Below, one piece after another: positions 34,031-41,426 of a stretch of DNA of 64,000 bases. A model generated the notes under the pieces. The model made no database searches. It was given only the letters and a program-made list of their open reading frames with translations, and had not been told where the DNA came from. The translations under genes were made by a program, and so were the position numbers. This stretch comes from Ruegeria_C sp041537905 (GTDB taxonomy: Bacteria > Pseudomonadota > Alphaproteobacteria > Rhodobacterales > Rhodobacteraceae), in assembly GCF_041537905.1 (NCBI RefSeq), contig NZ_JBGRUO010000001.1, positions 124,001 through 188,000 on the forward strand. Direction: 5' to 3'. Position 1 is the first letter of the stretch. Each line of letters begins with the position of its first letter.

Positions 34031-34786
34031 ATGAAAAAGATCGGGATCGTTGGCGGCGTCGGATGGGCCTCGACCGTGGATTACTACCGAGCGCTCTGCC
34101 AGGGTGCGGGCCGGTTCTTTGCCGCGCGGGGGGCAGGATCGCCCCTGCCGGTGCCGCCGATGAGCATCGAATCCGTCACCCAAGCCAAAACCCGCGCCCT
34201 GCGCGGTGTGCCCGACGACGAGGCAAGCTGGGCCGGGTTTGACGCGGTGTTCCGCGAGGCGCTGTACAATCTGGAACGCGTGGGCTGCGATTTCGCCCTG
34301 ATCGCCAGCAACACGCCGCATGCACGACTGCATGCCATCCGCGAAGGTGTGACCATCCCGATCCTCAGCATTTTCAACGCCGCCGCACAGGCCACCACGG
34401 CAACCGGCGCGCAATCTGCGCTGGTATTGGGCACCACCGTCACCATGCAGGCGCGCGACTATGCAGAGACGCTTTCGGGCCATGGTATCGCGGCCAATGA
34501 CACGCTGCCCGAACCCGAGATTGCCGAGATGCAGGCCATGATCGATGAAGATTTCTATGGCGGCGCTTCGGACTCTGCCCGGCAACGCCTCCTGGACTAT
34601 TGCAATCGCCATGCCGCACCCGGCGCCGCGATCCTGCTGGCCTGCACGGAACTGCCGCTGGCCTACCCCGATCATCTGGATGATGTGAGCTTTCAGGCCG
34701 ACGGGCACCTCTTCGTGAACCCCTCCGCCGCCCATGTGGCTGCCGCGCTGGATCTGGCGTTGGAGGAGGAGCAAGCCGTCGGTTAG
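34031..34786 (+). CDS. Aspartate/glutamate racemase family protein
   Basis: A 251-residue PLP-independent racemase-fold protein (KKIGIVGGVGWASTVDYY at the N-terminus). The family uses two Cys residues; the second is present (Cys205 in ILLACTELPLAY), but the first position reads SNTPH, with Ser93 replacing Cys. Some relatives, such as the E. coli YgeA type, also lack that Cys and have narrow one-way substrate activity. I would not call it a standard aspartate racemase. Confidence 0.85.
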   Translation: MKKIGIVGGVGWASTVDYYRALCQGAGRFFAARGAGSPLPVPPMSIESVTQAKTRALRGVPDDEASWAGFDAVFREALYNLERVGCDFALIASNTPHARLHAIREGVTIPILSIFNAAAQATTATGAQSALVLGTTVTMQARDYAETLSGHGIAANDTLPEPEIAEMQAMIDEDFYGGASDSARQRLLDYCNRHAAPGAAILLACTELPLAYPDHLDDVSFQADGHLFVNPSAAHVAAALDLALEEEQAVG

Positions 34787-35313
34787 GGCAGCCAGTTGAC
34801 CTCGCAGCCCACGCGCTCAAAGAAGGCAATCGCATCGGCGCGGGGCATCGTCACGGTCCGGTCATTGACCAGCGGGTGCATGTTGATCACATCCGCCTCT
34901 TGCGCCGACTGGTCGAGAAAAAACCGCACGCCCTTGCCGACCCCGGTGATCATCGCCAACGGGCTGACAGCACCGGGACGGATGCCCAGATTTTCCATCA
35001 ACCGCTCAGGTGATCCAAACGACAGATTGCCCACACCCAGCTCTGCGCCCAGCGCCTTGAGGTCGATCTCCCGGTCCTGCTGCAGCGTCACCAGATAATT
35101 CCGCTTCTTACGATCTCGCAGATAGAGGTTCTTGACCCGCAGCGACGCTTCACCCGGCACCAGCAAATCATCTTCGACCGATTTTGCATCTTCCACCGTG
35201 CGCAACGGTACATGTTCGTGCAGGCGATAGCTCAGCCCCCAGTCATCCAGCTGCGCCAGAAGCGCATCGGACGAAATCGGCAAACTGTCCTGAAAGGCGG
35301 ATGAGGCGTCCAT
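34783..35313 (-). CDS. ProX-type (YbaK/EbsC-like) aminoacyl-tRNA deacylase
   Basis: A 176-residue trans-editing protein of the ProXp-ala/PrdX branch, which hydrolyses mischarged Ala-tRNA(Pro). The fold core is LLVPGEASLRVKNLYLRDRKKRNYLVTL, a PrdX-specific segment with conserved Lys-Asn and Arg-Asp, followed by LGIRPGAVSPLAM and VINMHPLVNDRTVTM. The family acts on tRNA in the cytoplasm. It overlaps the end of the racemase gene tail to tail. Confidence 0.88.
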   Translation of the reverse strand: MDASSAFQDSLPISSDALLAQLDDWGLSYRLHEHVPLRTVEDAKSVEDDLLVPGEASLRVKNLYLRDRKKRNYLVTLQQDREIDLKALGAELGVGNLSFGSPERLMENLGIRPGAVSPLAMITGVGKGVRFFLDQSAQEADVINMHPLVNDRTVTMPRADAIAFFERVGCEVNWLP

Positions 35314-35395
35314 GAATCTGCTCCTTTGACGACGTGTCGCTCTTGAAACGAATTGGCGTCAGAGGCAAGAGCGCCACGAATTCCCCCGGCCTGAG

Positions 35396-35424
35396 TTGAC
35401 AATCAAAGGCACCTCTAGTATCGC
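35396..35424 (+). promoter_or_regulatory. Candidate sigma70-type promoter before ffh leader
   Basis: TTGACA at 35396-35401 followed by a weak -10-like TATCGC 17 bases later (or TAGTAT with a 14-base spacer). A transcript from here would start about 35431 and include the hairpin region below. Confidence 0.4.
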
Positions 35425-35436
35425 CCCTCCAAACAT

Positions 35437-35558
35437 CCGGAAGCGTCAAACCTTCCGGTCCTTTCTTGATGAAGGGATCGCCCCCCACCAGCGAGTTTCG
35501 CCCGTGGGGGCAAATCTATTTGGATTGCCCCCACGACAATAAGCGTGCGGGGGCAATT
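35437..35558 (+). ncRNA. Multi-hairpin leader or small RNA upstream of ffh
   Basis: Four complementary segments are visible. CCGGAAG (35437) pairs with CTTCCGG (35452), giving a 7-bp hairpin. CGTGGGGGCAA (35503-35513) pairs perfectly over 11 bases with TTGCCCCCACG (35525-35535). The latter can instead pair with GGGGGCAA (35549-35556), and the former can pair with an upstream GCCCCCCAC (35480-35488). The arms are therefore mutually exclusive, like an attenuator or switch, but no T run follows. It does not have the SRP RNA tetraloop-type signature, so it is not 4.5S RNA. Function unknown. Confidence 0.45.
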
Positions 35559-35623
35559 GTGCATTTAACCGGTGTTTCTTATCTGAGACGCACCACGTGA
35601 CAACCGGCGAAGGAGGCCGAGGC

Positions 35624-37132
35624 ATGTTTGAAAATCTATCCGAACGCCTCTCAGGCGTCTTTGATCGTCTGACCAAGCAGGGTGCCCTGTCCGAAGAGGA
35701 TGTGAAGGCCGCCCTGCGCGAGGTGCGCGTCGCGCTGCTTGAGGCGGATGTTTCGCTGCCCGTGGCGCGCGAGTTCGTCAAAAAGGTGCAGGACAAGGCC
35801 ACAGGCCAGGCAGTGACCAAATCGGTCACGCCGGGCCAGCAGGTCGTCAAGATCGTGCATGACGCGCTGGTCGATGTGCTGCGCGGCGAAGACGACCCCG
35901 GCACGCTTAAAATCGACAGCCCACCTGCCCCGATCCTGATGGTCGGGTTGCAAGGTGGTGGTAAGACCACCACCACCGGTAAGCTCGCCAAGCGTTTGAC
36001 GGAGAAAGAAGGCAAGAAGGTCCTGATGGCCTCGCTTGACGTCTATCGCCCGGCGGCGATGGATCAGCTCAAGGTGCTGGGCACCCAGATCGGCGTTGAT
36101 ACGCTGCCTATCGTGCCTGGCCAGAAACCGGTCGACATCGCAAAGCGCGCCAAACAGCAGGCGGCGCTCGGGGGTTACGACGTCTATATGCTCGACACGG
36201 CCGGTCGCTTGCAGATCGACGAAGTGCTGATGCAGGAGGTCGAGGATGTCCGCGACGTGGTCAGCCCGCGCGAGACCCTGCTGGTGGTCGATGGCCTGAC
36301 CGGTCAGGTCGCCGTTGAGGTGGCCGAGGAATTCGACGCCAAGATCGGTATCTCGGGCGTGGTCCTGACCCGGATGGATGGCGACGGGCGCGGTGGTGCG
36401 GCGCTGTCCATGCGCGCGGTCACCGGCAAGCCGATCCGTTTCGTGGGCTTGGGCGAGAAGATGGACGCGCTGGAAACCTTCGAGCCGGACCGGATCGCGG
36501 GCCGTATCCTGGGCATGGGCGACATCGTGGCGCTGGTCGAGAAGGCGCAGGAAACGCTCGAAATCGAGCAGACCGAGCGCATGATGAAGCGCATGATGAA
36601 AGGTCAGTTCAACATGAACGACCTGAAGATGCAGCTGGAACAGATGATCCAGATGGGCGGCATGCAGGGCGTCATGGGCATGATGCCGGGCATGAACAAG
36701 ATGTCCAAGCAGATGGACGAGGCAGGCCTTGATGACAAGGTGCTGCGCCGCCAGATCGCGCTGATCCAGTCGATGACCAAGCGCGAACGCGCCAATCCCC
36801 AGCTTTTGCAGGCCAGCCGCAAGAAACGCATCGCGGCAGGCTCGGGGCTTGAGGTCAGCGACCTCAACAAGCTGCTCAAGATGCACCGGCAGATGTCGGA
36901 CATGATGAAGAAGATGGGGAAGATGGGCAAAGGCAAGATGCTGAAACAGGCCATGAAAGGCATGTTCGGCAAGGGCGGCCCCAACCCCGAAGACATGGCC
37001 GCAGGCATGGACCCCAAGGCGCTGGAACAGGCGGCCAAGGCGATGGGTGGCAAGATGCCCGGCGGTCTGCCCGGCATGGGTGGCGGCATGGGCCTGCCTC
37101 CCGGCCTGAGCGGGTTCGGCAAGAAGAAATAA
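35624..37132 (+). CDS. ffh: Signal recognition particle protein Ffh
   Basis: GTPase that targets nascent membrane proteins with 4.5S RNA. The 502-residue protein has an N domain, the G domain (GLQGGGKTTTTGKLAK P-loop, LDTAGRLQID, LTRMDGDGRGGAA) and a Met-rich M domain with MIQMGGMQGVMGMMPGMNKM and a Gly/Met-rich tail. I use the ATG at 35624, with AGGAGG at ideal distance. Downstream genes through 39327 are closely packed. Confidence 0.97.
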   Translation: MFENLSERLSGVFDRLTKQGALSEEDVKAALREVRVALLEADVSLPVAREFVKKVQDKATGQAVTKSVTPGQQVVKIVHDALVDVLRGEDDPGTLKIDSPPAPILMVGLQGGGKTTTTGKLAKRLTEKEGKKVLMASLDVYRPAAMDQLKVLGTQIGVDTLPIVPGQKPVDIAKRAKQQAALGGYDVYMLDTAGRLQIDEVLMQEVEDVRDVVSPRETLLVVDGLTGQVAVEVAEEFDAKIGISGVVLTRMDGDGRGGAALSMRAVTGKPIRFVGLGEKMDALETFEPDRIAGRILGMGDIVALVEKAQETLEIEQTERMMKRMMKGQFNMNDLKMQLEQMIQMGGMQGVMGMMPGMNKMSKQMDEAGLDDKVLRRQIALIQSMTKRERANPQLLQASRKKRIAAGSGLEVSDLNKLLKMHRQMSDMMKKMGKMGKGKMLKQAMKGMFGKGGPNPEDMAAGMDPKALEQAAKAMGGKMPGGLPGMGGGMGLPPGLSGFGKKK

Positions 37133-37134
37133 CG

Positions 37135-37668
37135 ATGACCGTCGCCCCCACCATACCCACCGAGCGGCTTGTGCTGCGCCCCCATGTGCTGGCGGATGTT
37201 GCGCCGCTGCATGCGGTGCTGGCCAGCCCGCGTGCGCGGTTCATGGGGGGGCCGTTCTCAGCCAAGGACAGCTGGTTCATGATCGCAGCCGAAGCGGGTG
37301 CGTGGTCCCTGCAGGGCCACGGCAGCTGGGGGATCGAACGGCGCAGCGACGGGGCCTTTCTGGGTCAGGTCGGCATCAACCAACCGGCGCATTACCCCGA
37401 GCTCGAAATCGGCTGGGTGCTCTTGGATGGGTTCGAAGGTGAGGGCTATGTGACCGAAGCCGCGCGCGCGGCGCTGGACTGGGCCTGGGCCGCCCTGCCC
37501 GCCCGAACCATCGTCAGCTACATCACTCCGGGCAATGACCGGTCCATCAGCGTTGCCCGGAGACTGGGCGCGGTCGAAGACCCCGCCGCAGCGCTGCCCA
37601 CCGGAGAGATCCCGGCGGAAACCATCGTTTACCGCCACCACGCGGCCCGCGCGGAGATGCGCGCATGA
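37135..37668 (+). CDS. GNAT acetyltransferase 1 of 4
   Basis: A 177-residue RimJ/RimL-like N-acetyltransferase (Acetyltransf_3 type), beginning PTERLVLRPHVLADVAPL. The acetyl-CoA region includes the conserved E-I-G-W strand (LEIGWVLLDGFEGEGYVTEAARAALDWAW). It starts three bases after the ffh stop. Substrate cannot be read, but relatives acetylate ribosomal-protein N-termini or small molecules. It is followed by three paralogues. Confidence 0.86.
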   Translation: MTVAPTIPTERLVLRPHVLADVAPLHAVLASPRARFMGGPFSAKDSWFMIAAEAGAWSLQGHGSWGIERRSDGAFLGQVGINQPAHYPELEIGWVLLDGFEGEGYVTEAARAALDWAWAALPARTIVSYITPGNDRSISVARRLGAVEDPAAALPTGEIPAETIVYRHHAARAEMRA

Positions 37669-38213
37669 CCACCGTGACCATTCCCACGCTTGAGACCGAG
37701 CGTCTGACCCTGCGCGCTCCGAAAATGTCGGATTTCGAGGCCTATGCGGCGTTCTGCGGTTCGGACCGGTCAGCAGGCGTTGGTGGTCCTTTCACGCGGG
37801 TCCAGGCGTTGGACCGGCTGTCGGCCTTGATCGGCCAATGGCATTTGCGCGGCTATGGGCGCTGGATGATCGCGGATAACGCAAGTGACGAACCCTTGGG
37901 TGTGGCGGGCCTGTTTTACCGTGAAGATTGGCCAGAACCCGAGATTGCGTGGTCAGTCTTTGCCAGTGCCGAAGGCCGCGGCATCGCAACTGAAGCTGCG
38001 CTGGCCAGCCGTACCTATGCCTACGATGTTCTTGGATGGGAAACCGTCATCAGTTGCATGATGTCAGATAATGCCCGTTCGGTGGCTGTGGCGAAACGGA
38101 TGGGCGCACGTCCGGAAGCGCCCATTCAGCATCCCCTGTTCGGCGAAATGCAGGTCTGGCGCCATCTCTCGCCCGATCAGATCGAAAACGGCGGGATGGA
38201 GGCGTATGCATGA
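37665..38213 (+). CDS. GNAT acetyltransferase 2 of 4
   Basis: A 182-residue paralogue. It keeps ERLTLRAPKMSDFEAYAAF at the start and the substrate-side PEIAWSVFASAEGRGIATEAALASRTYAYD segment. It overlaps the previous gene by four bases. The N-terminal TLETERLTLRAP is closest to copies 3 and 4, so the array probably grew by tandem duplication. Confidence 0.86.
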   Translation: MTTVTIPTLETERLTLRAPKMSDFEAYAAFCGSDRSAGVGGPFTRVQALDRLSALIGQWHLRGYGRWMIADNASDEPLGVAGLFYREDWPEPEIAWSVFASAEGRGIATEAALASRTYAYDVLGWETVISCMMSDNARSVAVAKRMGARPEAPIQHPLFGEMQVWRHLSPDQIENGGMEAYA

Positions 38214-38752
38214 GCCGATTTCATTCCGATATCCCCACGCTGGAGACCGAGCGTCTGGTGCTGCGGCGACCCGCTGCGCGTGACGTTCCCGCGCTGACAG
38301 CCTTCTATCGCTCCGAGCGGTCGCAATATTCAGGCGGGCATGTGCCACATGCGCGCGCATGGTCGAATGCTGCGGCAATGCTGGGCCATTGGGAGGTGCG
38401 CGGCTATGGGCTATGGGCTGTTACCGAGAAAGGCGAGGACACTGCGCTCGGATTGGTCGGCCCTTACTTTCCCGATGGCCGCCCCGAAACCGAACTTGGC
38501 TGGGTACTCTTTGAAGAGGCCGAAGGCAAAGGCATCGCCTTTGAGGCGGCACGCGCCGCGCGCGATCATGCCCGCAACCATTTGGGATGGACCGAGATCG
38601 TCAGCTATATTGATGACCGCAACGCGCGCTCGATCGCGCTGGCGGAACGTCTAGGCGCGACGCTGGACCCGGAAGCTCCGCAACCAACCCCCGACGATCC
38701 CTGCCTGGTCTTCCGTCACCCAGTCGTTGACGCGAACGGAGGTGCGGCATGA
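38210..38752 (+). CDS. GNAT acetyltransferase 3 of 4
   Basis: A 180-residue paralogue, opening TLETERLVLRRPAARDVPAL, with TELGWVLFEEAEGKGIAFEAARAARDHA in the acetyl-CoA region. It overlaps neighbours by four bases at each end, consistent with a translationally coupled array. Confidence 0.86.
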   Translation: MSRFHSDIPTLETERLVLRRPAARDVPALTAFYRSERSQYSGGHVPHARAWSNAAAMLGHWEVRGYGLWAVTEKGEDTALGLVGPYFPDGRPETELGWVLFEEAEGKGIAFEAARAARDHARNHLGWTEIVSYIDDRNARSIALAERLGATLDPEAPQPTPDDPCLVFRHPVVDANGGAA

Positions 38753-39327
38753 GCTTGATGATGTGCGAACTGCCCACCAAAGGTCCCGGCGCTATGCAGG
38801 CCCGGCAGTTGGCCGACCGGATTCCGATGTTGGAAACCCGCCGTCTGGTGCTGCGCGCGCCGCATATCAAGGATTTCCGCGCCTATGCCGATATCGCGCT
38901 CAGCGCGCGCGGATCACATCTGGGCTGCACGACCCGGGCCGAGGCCTGGTATGATTTTTCCAACATGGTCGCGGGCTGGCTGTTGCGCGGTCATGGGCTG
39001 TGGACCGTAACATCGCGGCAGGATGGAACGTTGCTGGGCTTTGTTCTGCTCGGGTTCGAACCGGGCGATGAAGAACCAGAGCTGGGCTTCATGCTGACCG
39101 AAGACGCCGAGGGCCATGGATACGCCGCAGAGGCGGCGGAAGCCGCCCGCGCCTATGGGTTCGAGCATATGCGCCTACCCTCATTGGTCAGCTATATCGA
39201 TGCGGGCAATGACAAATCCATAGCGCTGGCCGAACGCATCGGCGCCTTTGCCGATGGCGAACTGGCCTATGCAGGCGACCCCGCCCCGTCGATCGTCTAT
39301 CGCCACCCGAAACCGGAGACGGCGTGA
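38749..39327 (+). CDS. GNAT acetyltransferase 4 of 4
   Basis: About 192 residues from the ATG at 38749 overlapping the previous stop; a start at 38794 (MQARQLADRIPMLETRRL) would be closer to the paralogues. Conserved blocks are MLETRRLVLRAPHIKDFRAY and PELGFMLTEDAEGHGYAAEAAEAARAY. It ends 40 bases before chorismate mutase. Confidence 0.84.
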   Translation: MSLMMCELPTKGPGAMQARQLADRIPMLETRRLVLRAPHIKDFRAYADIALSARGSHLGCTTRAEAWYDFSNMVAGWLLRGHGLWTVTSRQDGTLLGFVLLGFEPGDEEPELGFMLTEDAEGHGYAAEAAEAARAYGFEHMRLPSLVSYIDAGNDKSIALAERIGAFADGELAYAGDPAPSIVYRHPKPETA

Positions 39328-39367
39328 TGCACCACCAAACAGCCCGACACTGCGAAAGGATCCTCCC

Positions 39368-39664
39368 GTGACTGATCCCGTCAGCCGCGCCGCGGAACTG
39401 CTCAAGGAACACCGCGAAAGCATCGACCGGCTCGATGCAATCCTCGTCTATACGCTGGGCGAGCGGTTCAAGCACACCCAGGCCGTGGGCCGCCTCAAGG
39501 CGCAGCACGACCTGCCCCCGTCCGATCCAAACCGCGAAGCGGCGCAGATCGAGCGGCTCGAACAATTGGCCAAAGAAGCCGATCTGGACCCCGACTTTGC
39601 CCGGGCCTTTCTGAATTTCATCATTCAGGAAGTCATCCGGCACCATAAGAAACAACAGGAATAA
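39368..39664 (+). CDS. Chorismate mutase (AroQ-alpha type)
   Basis: Converts chorismate to prephenate for Phe and Tyr synthesis. A 98-residue all-helical AroQ protein: SIDRLDAILVYTLGERFKHTQAVGRLKAQ contains the expected Arg and Lys of the active site, with REAAQIERLEQLAKEA and FARAFLNFIIQEVIRHHK closing the fold. Start is a GTG at 39368 with AAAGGA upstream. It lies just before rpsP, which is a frequent neighbourhood in alphaproteobacteria. Confidence 0.93.
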   Translation: MTDPVSRAAELLKEHRESIDRLDAILVYTLGERFKHTQAVGRLKAQHDLPPSDPNREAAQIERLEQLAKEADLDPDFARAFLNFIIQEVIRHHKKQQE

Positions 39665-39671
39665 CACCGAA

Positions 39672-39721
39672 TTGGGCGGGGTTTACCCGCCAAATACCCT
39701 CAGATGCACACCTTTGGTGTG
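39672..39721 (+). other. Two hairpins in the rpsP leader
   Basis: The first pairs TTGGGCGGG (39672-39680) with CCCGCCAA (39686-39693), with one bulged G, and could end the chorismate mutase transcript. The second pairs CACACC with GGTGTG (39707-39721) around a TTT loop. They lie 12 or more bases before the rpsP ribosome binding site, so a leader role is possible. Confidence 0.4.
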
Positions 39722-39746
39722 ACAGCCATTCAAAGGAGATAACACA

Positions 39747-40127
39747 ATGGCAATGAAGATCCGTCTGGCCCGTGGTGGCTCGAAAAAACGCCCCTTCTAC
39801 CGCATCGTGGCTGCTGACAGCCGCATGCCGCGCGATGGCCGTTTCATCGAGAAACTGGGCACTTACAACCCGCTGCTGCCGAAAGACAGCGAAGAGCGCG
39901 TGAAGATGAACATGGAGCGTATCCAGTACTGGCTGGATCAGGGCGCCCAGCCCACCGACCGGATCGCACGCATGCTGGAAGCAGCCGGCAGCCGCGACAA
40001 GGCCGAGCGCAACAACCCGCAGAAAGGTGCCCCCGGCAAGAAAGCCCAGGAGCGCGCGGAAGAGAAAGCCGCTAAAGCTGCTGAAGCCGCGGCCGCACCG
40101 GCAGAAGAAGCCGCTGCTCAAGAATAA
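39747..40127 (+). CDS. rpsP: 30S ribosomal protein S16
   Basis: A 126-residue S16 protein with the family core MKIRLARGGSKKRPFYRIV...RDGRFIEKLGTYNPL and a long Ala/Glu/Lys tail, common in alphaproteobacteria. The ATG at 39747 has AAGGAG at proper spacing; a second ATG two codons later is also possible. It heads the rpsP, bluB, small ORF, rimM series. Confidence 0.97.
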   Translation: MAMKIRLARGGSKKRPFYRIVAADSRMPRDGRFIEKLGTYNPLLPKDSEERVKMNMERIQYWLDQGAQPTDRIARMLEAAGSRDKAERNNPQKGAPGKKAQERAEEKAAKAAEAAAAPAEEAAAQE

Positions 40128-40138
40128 GGGAGAGGTGC

Positions 40139-40774
40139 GTGCGGGATCTGAGCTTCAACGAGGATTTCCGCACGCAGCTTGACCTGTTGATGCGGCTCCG
40201 GCGCGACGTACGCCGGTTTCACACCGACCCGGTGGACGAGGCAGTGCTGACGCGCTGCCTCTCTGCATTTTCGACGGCCCCCTCGGTGGGCCTGTCGGAA
40301 CCCTGGCGCATCCTGCGCGTCGAAAGCGCGCAGGCCCGTGCCGCAGCGCTGGACAATTTCCGCGCCGCAAACCGCGACGCTCTGGCGGGATATTCCGGCA
40401 ACGACGCCGAACTCTACAGCCAGTTGAAACTCTCGGGCATGCAGGACGCGCCGGTGCAACTGGCGGTGTTCTGCGATGACAGCACCGACAAGGGGCGCGG
40501 GTTGGGCGCAGGCACCATGCCCGAAATGCACCGCTATTCGGTGGCCTGTGCGATCACGCTTTTCTGGCTCACATTGCGCGCCGAGGGGCTGGGGCTGGGC
40601 TGGGTTTCGATCCTCGACCCCGCCCAACTCTGTCGCGACCTGAACGCGCCCGAAAGCTGGAGCCTGATCGGCTATTTTTGCATCGGCTGGCCTGAAGAGG
40701 TATCTGACAGCCCGGAACTGGAGCGCGCCGGCTGGGAAACCCGCACCACCGCGCCCCTGCTTGAAACGCGCTGA
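40139..40774 (+). CDS. bluB: 5,6-dimethylbenzimidazole synthase BluB
   Basis: Nitroreductase-fold enzyme that breaks down reduced FMN to dimethylbenzimidazole, the lower ligand of cobalamin. The 211-residue protein has the essential Asp in RRDVRRF (Asp23), APSVGLSEPWRIL, and the active-site Ser in GLGLGWVSILDP. The start is a GTG at 40139 with GGGAGAGG upstream. It lies inside the ribosomal/tRNA gene row, 11 bases after rpsP, whereas cobC and cobD are 25 kb away. Confidence 0.93.
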   Translation: MRDLSFNEDFRTQLDLLMRLRRDVRRFHTDPVDEAVLTRCLSAFSTAPSVGLSEPWRILRVESAQARAAALDNFRAANRDALAGYSGNDAELYSQLKLSGMQDAPVQLAVFCDDSTDKGRGLGAGTMPEMHRYSVACAITLFWLTLRAEGLGLGWVSILDPAQLCRDLNAPESWSLIGYFCIGWPEEVSDSPELERAGWETRTTAPLLETR

Positions 40775-40780
40775 GGTCCC

Positions 40781-40930
40781 ATGTTCGGATTGATCCGCCT
40801 GCCGCTGCTTTTGATGGTCGCCTTCGTGGCCGGTGTCCTTTATGAGCGCAACAACCAGCACACGGCCTGCGAGGAACGCGGCGACTGGCGTGATGGGTTA
40901 TGTCTTGAAACGGGGCTGGCAAATGAGTGA
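40781..40930 (+). CDS. 49-residue small membrane-type protein
   Basis: A short gene between bluB and rimM. It has an N-terminal hydrophobic stretch (LIRLPLLLMVAFVAGVLYE) that could be a signal anchor, then a polar tail with two cysteines (TACEERGDWRDGLCLETG). Its stop overlaps the rimM start. The predicted anchor and Cys pair suggest a real small envelope protein, but no family is recognised. Confidence 0.65.
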   Translation: MFGLIRLPLLLMVAFVAGVLYERNNQHTACEERGDWRDGLCLETGLANE

Positions 40931-41426
40931 ACTGATCTGCGTAGGGGCCATTTCCGGCTCGTTCGGAGTGCGTGGCGAGGTTCGCCTGAAAAGCTTTTGC
41001 GCCATCCCCGAAGACATCGAGCAGTATTCGCCTCTGACCAACGAGGCAGGCGACAAGAGCTATTCGCTGACCCTGACCCGCGCTATCAAGAACGGTTTCG
41101 CCGCACGGTTGGGCGGGATCGAGACCAAGGAACAGGCCGATGCCGCACGCGGCCTGCGCCTGTTTGCGCGACGGGATCAACTGCCGTCGCTGCCCGATGA
41201 CGAGTTCTACCACGCCGACCTGATCGGGCTTGAGGTCTATGACACTGGCGGCACGTTGCTGGGTAAGGTGAAATCGGTGCTGAATCACGGCGCGGCGGAT
41301 TTGCTGGAAATCCACGGGCCCGGCCTGAAAGCCACTGTTTTGCTGCCCTTCACGCTTGCTGTCGTGCCCACCGTCGATCTGGCGCAGGGCCGCATCGTGG
41401 CGGACCCGCCGGACGGGTTATTCTGA
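40923..41426 (+). CDS. rimM: Ribosome maturation factor RimM
   Basis: Assists 30S head assembly and binds S19. The 167-residue protein has the N-terminal RimM domain (ICVGAISGSFGVRGEVRLKSF) and PRC-barrel C-terminal half (YHADLIGLEVYDTGGTLLGKV, LLPFTLAVVPTVDL). The ATG at 40923 overlaps the small ORF; the upstream frame is not used. Nine bases at the end overlap the convergent phosphotransferase gene. Confidence 0.96.
   Translation: MSELICVGAISGSFGVRGEVRLKSFCAIPEDIEQYSPLTNEAGDKSYSLTLTRAIKNGFAARLGGIETKEQADAARGLRLFARRDQLPSLPDDEFYHADLIGLEVYDTGGTLLGKVKSVLNHGAADLLEIHGPGLKATVLLPFTLAVVPTVDLAQGRIVADPPDGLF

Noticed and set aside
35437..35558. Structured region as 4.5S (SRP) RNA gene
   Set aside because: The conserved GGTCAGG...GGAAGCAGCC tetraloop region is absent, although it lies next to ffh.
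35651..36886. Minus-strand long frame opposite ffh
   Set aside because: Rich in His, Leu and Asp as expected for the antisense of a GC-rich gene; no recognisable domain.
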